DNA of 7,442 bases from Erysipelotrichaceae bacterium (GTDB taxonomy: Bacteria; Bacillota_I; Bacilli_A; Erysipelotrichales; Coprobacillaceae), in the NCBI GenBank assembly GCA_021200395.1, contig JAJQGQ010000001.1:1-7442 (forward strand), in the 5' to 3' direction. Under the pieces are notes generated by a model. It ran no database searches and was not told the DNA's origin. It saw only the letters and a program-made list of their open reading frames with translations. Position 1 is the first letter of the stretch. Each line of letters starts with the position of its first letter. Position numbers and translations under genes: made by a program. Below, in pieces: positions 1-6,040 of this stretch.

Positions 1-57
1 TATTAATAAATATACCATGATTAGACAAAAAATGATATTTATTTTTTTAAAATAGTT

Positions 58-1908
58 TTATTCTAATTCAAATTGACCTGTATATAATTGATAATAACGC
101 TGTTTTAAATCAATAAGTTCATCGTGGCTACCTCTTTCAATAATTTGACCATGATCCAATACCATGATTGCATTACTGTTTCTAACTGTTGACAAACGAT
201 GAGCTATCACAAATACTGTACGATTTTCCATAAGTCTATCCATACCTTGTTCAATAAGTTTTTCAGTTCTCGTATCAATGGAACTTGTAGCTTCATCTAG
301 TATTAAAACTGGTGGATTAGCAATTGCAGCTCTAGCAATCGCTAATAATTGACGTTGCCCTTGAGATAAATTAGATCCATCACTAGAAAGCATTGTATCA
401 TAACCATTAGGCAAACGTTCGATAAAACTATGAGCATTAGCGAGTTTTGCGGCTTCTATGACTTCATCCATGGAAGCATCTAATTTACCATAACGAATAT
501 TATCAGCGATAGTTCCTGTAAATAGATGCGTATCTTGTAATACGATTGATATAGATTTTCTAAGATCATCTTTTTTGATAAGTTTGATATCAATGCCATC
601 ATAAGTAATAGAACCACTTTCAATATCATAAAAACGATTAATAAGATTGGTAATTGTTGTTTTACCTGCCCCTGTACTTCCTACAAAAGCAATCTTTTGA
701 CCAGGTTTAGCAAACAAGTTAATACCTTTTAAAATTGGCACATTTTCTTCATATCCAAATACTACATCATGAAATCTTACATCACCTTTAAGGCGTATCA
801 ATTCAACCGAACCATCATTTCTAGGATGACGCCATGCCCATTGACCTGTGTATTCTTCACTTTCTTGAAGTGTTCCATCAGCTAACACTTTTACTTTCGT
901 AAGAGTAACATTTCCTTCATCTATTTCAGCATCTTCTCCCATCATATCAAAGATTCTTTCTGCACCTGCTAAAGCAGAAAGTAAAAAGTTTAATTGTTGA
1001 GTAAATTGATTAATAGGTAAGGCAGTTTGTCTAACAAACACTAAATATGATGATAAATTGCCTAAAGCGATTGCTCCATTTAAGGCCATAATACCTCCAA
1101 CAATTGTGACGATCGCATAAGCAAAATAAGAAATACTAACAACGGCAGGAATGGTATTGGCACTAGCGGCAACAGCTTCTGTTCCAGCTTGTCTTAAAGC
1201 ATCATTATATTGATCAAACGCTATCATATTTTCATCTTCATGATTGAATACCTTAACAACTTTTAATCCTGATACCATTTCTTCTACAAAGCCATTCAAT
1301 TGTCCCATCGCATCTTGTTGGATTTTAAAATATTTTTTTGATCTTTTAGATAAATATTGAATGACAAAATACATTAAAATCATACTTAATAATACAATAA
1401 TAGATAATTGCCAGCTTAAAACGAAAATAAGTATAATTGTACCAACAATCGTAATGGCACTTTGAATAACAACATCAAATGAATTATTCAAAGCATCTTG
1501 AATAGTATCTAAATCATTGGTGAAGTGTGTCATGATTTCACCATGAGTATGTGTGTCAAAATAACTTATAGGTAGTGTTTGCATCTTATTGAACAAATCT
1601 TGACGCATTTCTTTGACAATCTTTTGGGCAGTACGGCTCATCAGTTGTTTATAAATACCAGTTGCCGTAGCACCGATGAAATAAATAACAGCCATCAACA
1701 TAACAAATTGCATTAAGCCTTCTATATTACCATTTAAAACATAATCATTCACCACTGTTTTAATAGAATAAGTACCCCATAGACTAATACATGTACTTAA
1801 AATAACCAATAGTGCAATTGATGTAAGAGCATATTTATGATGGTCAATATATTTTCTAAAAGATAGTAAAGTTTGGCTCATATTTTGAGACTTCGCTTTC
1901 TTAGCCAT
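58..1908 (-). CDS. ABC exporter half-transporter, canonical-site subunit (MdlB/LmrD-like)
   Basis: A 616-residue fused membrane plus ATPase half-transporter, expected to pair with the gene just upstream as a heterodimeric exporter in the cytoplasmic membrane. The first ~320 residues carry about six hydrophobic segments (for example near 28-48, 65-85, 150-185, 255-285). The nucleotide-binding domain follows from ~375: Walker A GSTGAGKT at 410-417, Q-loop Q458, signature LSQGQ at 514-518, Walker B VLILDEA at 534-540 with catalytic Glu539, D-loop SSID at 542-545, and H-loop His570. The signature deviates from LSGGQ, as expected for the subunit that lends its signature to the partner's degenerate site. 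A linker of ~50 residues (325-373) with a WAW..P..DG stretch precedes the ATPase, as in LmrD/TM288-type subunits. The ATG shares its A with the upstream TAA (TAATG), and an AAAGGAG site lies ~10 nt before it. No clear hairpin terminator follows within the 57 bases available. The substrate cannot be read from sequence; drugs, peptides or lipids are all possible. Confidence 0.96.
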   Translation of the reverse strand: MAKKAKSQNMSQTLLSFRKYIDHHKYALTSIALLVILSTCISLWGTYSIKTVVNDYVLNGNIEGLMQFVMLMAVIYFIGATATGIYKQLMSRTAQKIVKEMRQDLFNKMQTLPISYFDTHTHGEIMTHFTNDLDTIQDALNNSFDVVIQSAITIVGTIILIFVLSWQLSIIVLLSMILMYFVIQYLSKRSKKYFKIQQDAMGQLNGFVEEMVSGLKVVKVFNHEDENMIAFDQYNDALRQAGTEAVAASANTIPAVVSISYFAYAIVTIVGGIMALNGAIALGNLSSYLVFVRQTALPINQFTQQLNFLLSALAGAERIFDMMGEDAEIDEGNVTLTKVKVLADGTLQESEEYTGQWAWRHPRNDGSVELIRLKGDVRFHDVVFGYEENVPILKGINLFAKPGQKIAFVGSTGAGKTTITNLINRFYDIESGSITYDGIDIKLIKKDDLRKSISIVLQDTHLFTGTIADNIRYGKLDASMDEVIEAAKLANAHSFIERLPNGYDTMLSSDGSNLSQGQRQLLAIARAAIANPPVLILDEATSSIDTRTEKLIEQGMDRLMENRTVFVIAHRLSTVRNSNAIMVLDHGQIIERGSHDELIDLKQRYYQLYTGQFELE

Positions 1909-3629
1909 TATAATCCTGCTCCTTTCAATTGAGTGTAATAAATATCCTGATAAATCTTATTATGTTCTAATAACTCTTCGTGTGTACCAACTTCATCGAT
2001 ATGTCCATCATCTAATATCACTATCTTATCAGCATGAAGTACTGATGAAACACGTTGAGCAATAATAATCTTTGTCGTTTCTTTTAAACTATCCAATCCT
2101 TCTCTAATATTTGCTTCAGTAGCAGTATCAACTGCACTTGTCGAATCATCCAATATTAAAACTTTAGGATGCTTAAGCAAGGCTCTCGCAATACATAATC
2201 TCTGTTTTTGACCACCAGAAACATTCACACCACCTTGTCCTAAATCTGTATCATATTTATGAGGAAAACTATCAATGAACTCATCCACACAAGATACATG
2301 GCATGCCCATTTAATATCTTCATCACTTGCATTCTTATTGCCCCATAATAAATTATCTTTAATTGTTCCACTAAATAAAGTATTTTTTTGTAATACCATA
2401 CTAATATTATCTCTTAAATAAGTTAATGGATAATCCTTCACATTATGTCCATCGATTGTTATAGCTCCTTCTGTCACATCATATAATCTAGGAATTAGTT
2501 GTACTAAACTAGATTTAGCACTACCAGTTCCACCAAGTATACCAATTGTAGAACCACTAGGAATATCTAAAGTAATATCGCTTAAAACATAATTTTGAGC
2601 ACTATCTTTATATTTAAAGTAAACATGATCAAATGTAATATTCCATTGAATCATCACAAGTGGAGATTTTGTATCAAGAATATCAGAAGTCTCATCTAAA
2701 ACTTCACATATTCTTTCGCAGCTTGCGATAGATCTTGTGACCATTAAAAAGACATTAGACAACAACATAAAAGAATTCAATATTTGCAAAACATAGCTTA
2801 AAAATCCTGTTAATTCTCCTACTTGCATCTCTCCATTAAAAATCATTTGCCCACCAAAATACAAAATGCATACAATCGTTGTATACATGCAATATTGAAA
2901 TAAAGGTGTATTAAGTACTTGTGTTGAAAAAGCATCAGTACTATGTTGTCTTAATTCATCATTAATTTTTTCAAACTTTTCTTCTTCATATCCTTCTTTA
3001 ACATATGATTTCACAACTCTTATAGCATTAAGATTTTCCTGTACAACTGTATTGACTTCATCAATGCTTGATTGCATAAGCCTATATAATGGACCTACAT
3101 GGGATACAATGAGAAATAAACCAATGGCTAATATTGGTGAAACAATAATAAATATCAAAGACAATCTTACATTAATCATTAACGAAAAAATCAAACACAT
3201 CAAAAACATAAAAGGTGCCCTTATAAAAGGACGCATACCATTACATATGGCATTTTGAATAATCGTTACATCACTCGTCAATCTCGTAATAAGCGAAGAT
3301 GTCTGAAAATGATCCATATTCTTAAAAGAAAAATTCTGCACTCTCGCAAATTCATCTCTTCTAAGTTCAGCCCCAAAGCCTTGTCCTGCTATAGCTGTAA
3401 ATCTTGCATACAATCGACCTAAAATAAATGCAATAACAGCACATAACATCATGATAACTCCTTGTCTTATCATATATGTTTGATTACCAGTCGCAATACC
3501 GACATCAATCATATCAGCCATCAAAAAAGGAATAATCATCTCAAATACTGTTTCTGTTAAAATACATACAATCGCTAAAATAAAATATTTCTTATATTTC
3601 AAAGCATATGGTAATAACCTCTTAAGCAT
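1908..3629 (-). CDS. ABC exporter half-transporter, degenerate-site subunit (MdlA/LmrC-like)
   Basis: A 573-residue half-transporter with about six membrane segments in residues 1-300 and an ATPase domain from ~330. Walker A reads GGTGSAKS at 366-373, with Ala where Gly is usual. The signature VSGGQ at 470-474 is intact. Walker B ends in Asp-Asp (D494-D495), so the catalytic Glu is replaced by Asp495. The H-loop His is replaced by Gln525 (IAQR instead of IAHR). Together these mark a non-hydrolysing nucleotide site, the hallmark of one partner in heterodimeric exporters of the LmrCD, BmrCD or TM287/288 kind; pairing with the next gene is inferred from the complementary motifs and the 1-base overlap. 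The ATG follows an AGGGGGA ribosome site that begins inside the TAG stop of the marR-like gene, so translation of the two is probably coupled. An antisense open frame at 3052-3258 is a shadow of this gene. Confidence 0.96.
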   Translation of the reverse strand: MLKRLLPYALKYKKYFILAIVCILTETVFEMIIPFLMADMIDVGIATGNQTYMIRQGVIMMLCAVIAFILGRLYARFTAIAGQGFGAELRRDEFARVQNFSFKNMDHFQTSSLITRLTSDVTIIQNAICNGMRPFIRAPFMFLMCLIFSLMINVRLSLIFIIVSPILAIGLFLIVSHVGPLYRLMQSSIDEVNTVVQENLNAIRVVKSYVKEGYEEEKFEKINDELRQHSTDAFSTQVLNTPLFQYCMYTTIVCILYFGGQMIFNGEMQVGELTGFLSYVLQILNSFMLLSNVFLMVTRSIASCERICEVLDETSDILDTKSPLVMIQWNITFDHVYFKYKDSAQNYVLSDITLDIPSGSTIGILGGTGSAKSSLVQLIPRLYDVTEGAITIDGHNVKDYPLTYLRDNISMVLQKNTLFSGTIKDNLLWGNKNASDEDIKWACHVSCVDEFIDSFPHKYDTDLGQGGVNVSGGQKQRLCIARALLKHPKVLILDDSTSAVDTATEANIREGLDSLKETTKIIIAQRVSSVLHADKIVILDDGHIDEVGTHEELLEHNKIYQDIYYTQLKGAGL

Positions 3630-3638
3630 AAAATCCCC

Positions 3639-4064
3639 CTAATCTATCTCTTTCCCTGTTAGATTTGTATAAATACGTGATAAATAATCTCTTAATTTAT
3701 CTTTTTCCCCATCATCAAATCCATCTAAAGCAATCTCTTCAATTTCCAAACAATGCTTATTCCATTTTTCTAATGATTGTAATCCTAATTCTGTAATATT
3801 CAACTGATATGCTCTTTTATTACATGGATCAATAGAACGTTTCAGCATCTTCTTTTCTTCTAAAGCATTCACCATTTTACTAGCAGTCGCATTTTCAATA
3901 TCACAGTTTAATGCAATGTCTTTTAATTTGCAATTAGGATGATTATTGAGATATCTTAAAACTTTAGGTTGTCCTGGTGATAAATGAAAGGCTTCCATTT
4001 GTTCCTTATTCTTATGACGTATCGCATGATGTGTCTTAAACAACATATAATTTAATGGTTCCAT
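3639..4064 (-). CDS. MarR-family transcriptional regulator
   Basis: A 141-residue winged-helix DNA-binding protein of usual MarR length. Helices at ~35-75 form the helix-turn-helix (LKDIALNCDIENATASKMV at about 47-65), and the wing is around 76-90 (KRSIDPCNKRAYQLNIT), matching the family pattern R-x-x-D-P-x-D-x-R-A-x-x-L-x-x-T, with Asn82 at the second Asp position of that pattern and Arg84 kept. Terminal helices would form the dimer interface. The start chosen is the ATG at 4064, because AAAGGGGAG sits 7-8 nt before it. A longer reading from a GTG at 4085, overlapping the racemase stop, would add seven residues but has no ribosome site. Four cysteines (45, 54, 81, 105) leave room for redox or electrophile sensing, which is speculative. 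It lies between the racemase-like gene and the ABC genes, and two MarR-type palindromes sit at the operon promoter, so it probably represses its own operon. Confidence 0.93.
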   Translation of the reverse strand: MEPLNYMLFKTHHAIRHKNKEQMEAFHLSPGQPKVLRYLNNHPNCKLKDIALNCDIENATASKMVNALEEKKMLKRSIDPCNKRAYQLNITELGLQSLEKWNKHCLEIEEIALDGFDDGEKDKLRDYLSRIYTNLTGKEID

Positions 4065-4071
4065 ATTTTCT

Positions 4072-4080
4072 CTCCCCTTT
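4072..4080 (-). promoter_or_regulatory. Ribosome binding site that fixes the MarR gene start
   Basis: The minus strand reads AAAGGGGAG here, followed by seven bases and then ATG at 4064. No comparable site precedes the upstream GTG at 4085, so the shorter protein is preferred. The site lies in the short gap between the racemase stop (TAG at 4085-4087) and the regulator. Confidence 0.85.
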
Positions 4081-4084
4081 AACA

Positions 4085-4798
4085 CTAATTTAAATATGCA
4101 TAGTTAGAATTAATATCTTTATGACATCTTTTTAAGATAGCATAACTTAATATTTCTAAACAATCAACATAATATGAATCTAAATTCAACTCTTTTTTCA
4201 CAATGGATAAATCAGTACACCCCAATATAATTGCTTGTGCATTCTTATTTTGTAGATATGTCGATGCTTCATTAAATGCTGATATTGTAATATCATTTCC
4301 ACTCTTCACATCATCATAAATCACATGCATAACATTTCTTTGATTATGTTCATCTGGAACAACTAGATCAATATCATTCCTTTCTAATTCTTTTTGAAAT
4401 ATTTCTGTTTGAATTGTTCCATCTGTAGCCATTAATCCCACTTTAGAAATATGTTTTCTTTTTAAATATTGAACTGTTTCATCTATCACATTGATAATAT
4501 CAACATCCAAATGAATCTTTAACAAGTCATAAAAATAATGAGCTGTTACACAAGGAATCCCTATAATATTGCATCCTTGTTGCACCAAATGATTACCTGA
4601 AACCAATAACTGATAAATAGGATTATCAAAACTCTTACCTAAAATATAATCTGTCCTGTCATATATGGCAGGATAATTATGAATAACTAACTCTAATTGC
4701 TCTTGATCATTTTTAGCATCTGTCATTTTAACAATTAATTCATATAAATGAGCTGATGCCAATGATCCCATACCACCAATAATACCAACTTTCTTCAT
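4085..4798 (-). CDS. Aspartate/glutamate racemase family protein
   Basis: A 237-residue cytosolic protein of the Asp/Glu/hydantoin racemase superfamily, the usual length. The N-terminus has the family motif IIGGMGS (6-12). The first catalytic region is IPCVTAH at 81-87 with Cys83, and the second is ILGCTDLS at 191-198 with Cys194, so both cysteines of the PLP-independent two-base mechanism are present. Two positions differ from the common form: Asn after Cys83 is Val84 (CVTAH, not CNTAH), and GCTEL is GCTDL. The substrate may therefore not be aspartate or glutamate; related folds act on other amino acids, hydantoins or maleate. It is the first gene of the operon, 20 bases before the MarR ATG. 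An AGGAAG ribosome site at 4806-4811 lies 7 nt before the ATG. Fold assignment is firm; substrate is unknown. Confidence 0.9.
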   Translation of the reverse strand: MKKVGIIGGMGSLASAHLYELIVKMTDAKNDQEQLELVIHNYPAIYDRTDYILGKSFDNPIYQLLVSGNHLVQQGCNIIGIPCVTAHYFYDLLKIHLDVDIINVIDETVQYLKRKHISKVGLMATDGTIQTEIFQKELERNDIDLVVPDEHNQRNVMHVIYDDVKSGNDITISAFNEASTYLQNKNAQAIILGCTDLSIVKKELNLDSYYVDCLEILSYAILKRCHKDINSNYAYLN

Positions 4799-4809
4799 AA
4801 AAACACTTC

Positions 4810-4853
4810 CTATATGATTATATTTAGTATCAATTCCCCACTATATCATATAG
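4810..4853 (-). repeat. 9-bp inverted repeat in the racemase 5' leader, touching the Shine-Dalgarno
   Basis: CTATATGAT (4810-4818) and ATCATATAG (4845-4853) are perfect complements separated by 26 bases. In the leftward transcript the 3' arm includes the first two bases of the AGGAAG ribosome site, so the stem could reduce access of ribosomes. The arms are AU-rich, so the stem is weak. The outer arm is also inside a smaller palindrome, CTATATCATATAG (4841-4853), which could compete or serve as a protein site. A function is inference only. Confidence 0.4.
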
Positions 4854-4863
4854 ACGCCACTAT

Positions 4864-4879
4864 TGTTAGCTTGCTAACA
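4864..4879. promoter_or_regulatory. MarR/SlyA-type operator palindrome 1
   Basis: TGTTAGCTTGCTAACA is a perfect 7-bp inverted repeat around a central TT. Its 12-bp core on the minus strand is TTAGCAAGCTAA, identical to the high-affinity palindrome known for the MarR-family regulator SlyA. It lies just downstream of the predicted transcription start of the racemase-marR-ABC operon, a place where a bound dimer would block transcription. Binding by the local MarR protein is inferred. Confidence 0.72.
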
Positions 4880-4880
4880 T

Positions 4881-4892
4881 TTAGTAAGCTAA
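4881..4892. promoter_or_regulatory. MarR/SlyA-type operator palindrome 2
   Basis: TTAGTAAGCTAA matches the first operator core in 10 of 12 positions when read on the other strand, and lies 15 bp centre to centre from it. Its edge base is the last base of the -10 box of the leftward promoter, so binding here would cover the start site. Two spaced copies of one palindrome suggest a pair of dimers. Confidence 0.62.
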
Positions 4893-4920
4893 GTATATTA
4901 TGAAATAATGGTTATGTCAA
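4892..4920 (-). promoter_or_regulatory. Sigma-A promoter of the racemase-marR-ABC operon
   Basis: On the minus strand TTGACA (4915-4920) and TATACT (4892-4897) are separated by exactly 17 bases. The -35 box is consensus and the -10 box differs from TATAAT at one base, a strong promoter that would need repression. Transcription should start near 4885, inside operator 2, giving a leader of about 87 nt before the racemase ATG. Confidence 0.82.
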
Positions 4921-4966
4921 TGTACTTTTTGTCGATAATATTTATATTGATATTAAGGTATATTTC

Positions 4967-4994
4967 TTGAAAATCAAAATAAGAATGTTATAAT
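4967..4994 (+). promoter_or_regulatory. Promoter of the GTPase pair (extended -10)
   Basis: TTGAAA (4967-4972) and TATAAT (4989-4994) are 16 bases apart, with TG at 4986-4987 forming an extended -10 (TGTTATAAT). The start site would fall near 5001, leaving a short leader with an AAGAAGG ribosome site (5011-5017) before the ATG at 5027. The MarR palindromes lie more than 70 bases upstream of this -35 and probably do not control it. Confidence 0.72.
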
Positions 4995-5026
4995 ACATAA
5001 GAATAAATGAAAGAAGGTAGATACTT

Positions 5027-6040
5027 ATGAGTAAAGTTGATATTATATCTGGCTTCTTAGGAGCTGGAAAAACAACACTTATTAAAAAGTTAATTAAAGA
5101 AAGTTTAGGGCAAGAACAAGTTGTCCTTATTGAAAATGAATTTGGAGAAATTGGTATTGATGGCGCATTTCTACAAGATGCTGGTATTGAAATTACGGAA
5201 ATGAATTCAGGTTGTATATGTTGTTCATTGGTTGGTGATTTTGCCGAAGCATTGAAGAAAGTTGTATCAGAATATCATCCTGATCGTATTATGATTGAAC
5301 CTTCAGGTGTTGGAAAGTTATCAGATGTTATTAAAGCTGTTGAAGATGTGAATGATGATGAATTGGTATTGAATAGTTTTGTAACAATTATTGATGCTAA
5401 GAAATGCCGAGTTTATCATAAGAATTTTGGTGAATTCTTTAATAACCAAATTGCTTATGCATCTTCTGTTATCTTAAGTAGAACACAAGATGTTGATAAT
5501 GAAAAGCTTCAAGATGCTATTAACATTGTCAAAGAACTTAATACAACAGCTAATATTATTACAACTCCTTGGGATGAACTAACAGGTGATACAATCTTAG
5601 AAGCTATTGAAAATAAAGATTCATTAAAAGAAATCTTATTAAAAGAACAAGCTGAAAGTGAACATGAACATCACCACCACCATCACCATGATCACGAACA
5701 TCATCATCACGATCATGATCACGAATGTGGTTGTGGACATCATCACCATCATCATGACGCAGATGAAATCTTCACGAGTTTAGGTATCGAAACAATCAAT
5801 ACATATACAGAAGAGCAATTAAAAGAAATCTTAAATACTTTAGCTAATTCTAATGAATATGGTGAAATATTAAGATCTAAAGGTATTTTACCTACACCTG
5901 ATAAAAAATGGTTGCATTTCGACTTAGTTCCTGGTGAATATGAAGTTAGAGTTGGTCCTGCTGATTATACTGGTAGACTTTGTGTTATTGGTAAAGACTT
6001 ATTAGAAGATAAAGTTAAAGAATTATTTGGAGTTCAATAA
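5027..6040 (+). CDS. COG0523 (CobW/P47K-type) GTPase, putative metallochaperone with His-rich loop
   Basis: A 337-residue G3E-family GTPase. The N-terminal domain has Walker A GFLGAGKTT at 9-17, the ENEFGEIGIDG switch region at 36-46, the metal motif CICC at 63-66 and the Walker B type IMIEPSG at 88-94 with Glu91. The usual NKxD guanine motif is replaced by SRTQD at 151-155, so base selectivity may be relaxed or use other contacts. Residues 213-243 are a metal-binding stretch with 21 histidines and a CGC. The CobW C-terminal domain spans about 248-337 (LHFDLVPGEYEVRVG near 296-310). Family members insert zinc, cobalt, iron or other metals into target proteins using GTP; the histidine stretch and CxCC favour zinc or nickel-type ions, but the metal and client are not shown. 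It is the first gene of a two-gene operon, its TAA overlapping the next ATG by one base. Confidence 0.93.
   Translation: MSKVDIISGFLGAGKTTLIKKLIKESLGQEQVVLIENEFGEIGIDGAFLQDAGIEITEMNSGCICCSLVGDFAEALKKVVSEYHPDRIMIEPSGVGKLSDVIKAVEDVNDDELVLNSFVTIIDAKKCRVYHKNFGEFFNNQIAYASSVILSRTQDVDNEKLQDAINIVKELNTTANIITTPWDELTGDTILEAIENKDSLKEILLKEQAESEHEHHHHHHHDHEHHHHDHDHECGCGHHHHHHDADEIFTSLGIETINTYTEEQLKEILNTLANSNEYGEILRSKGILPTPDKKWLHFDLVPGEYEVRVGPADYTGRLCVIGKDLLEDKVKELFGVQ
5663..5755 (+). repeat. Histidine-codon repeat tract (His-rich metal-binding loop)
   Basis: Thirty-one codons encode 21 histidines with interspersed Asp, Glu and one Cys-Gly-Cys. At the DNA level CAT/CAC codons alternate, and CATGATCACGAA occurs twice (5687-5698 and 5714-5725), exactly 27 bases or nine codons apart. 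This suggests the loop grew by in-frame duplication. It joins the GTPase domain to the C-terminal domain, the usual place for such loops in COG0523 proteins. Confidence 0.85.

Noticed and set aside
1..57. Possible terminator for the leftward operon.
   Set aside because: A and T runs are present but I find no stable GC-containing hairpin; any A6/T6 stem would be very weak. The real terminator may lie beyond the window edge.
3052..3258. Open frame of 68 codons on the plus strand.
   Set aside because: It lies wholly antisense within the membrane domain of the ABC subunit, has no ribosome site, and its composition is what reverse-complemented membrane codons would give.
4065..4085. Longer MarR protein starting at a GTG that overlaps the racemase TAG.
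   Set aside because: No ribosome site precedes the GTG, while the ATG seven codons later has AAAGGGGAG at correct spacing.
4933..4950. Possible Fur/Zur-like site (GATAATATTTATATTGA) upstream of the GTPase promoter.
   Set aside because: Only about 10 of 14 positions match the 7-1-7 Fur pattern in very AT-rich DNA, it lacks the TCGTAA half-sites of Gram-positive Zur boxes, and it lies upstream of the -35, a poor place for repression.
5663..5755. CAT/CAC repeats as a possible CRISPR or satellite array.
   Set aside because: The repeats are codons in a continuous reading frame encoding a histidine loop typical of COG0523 GTPases, with no regular spacers.
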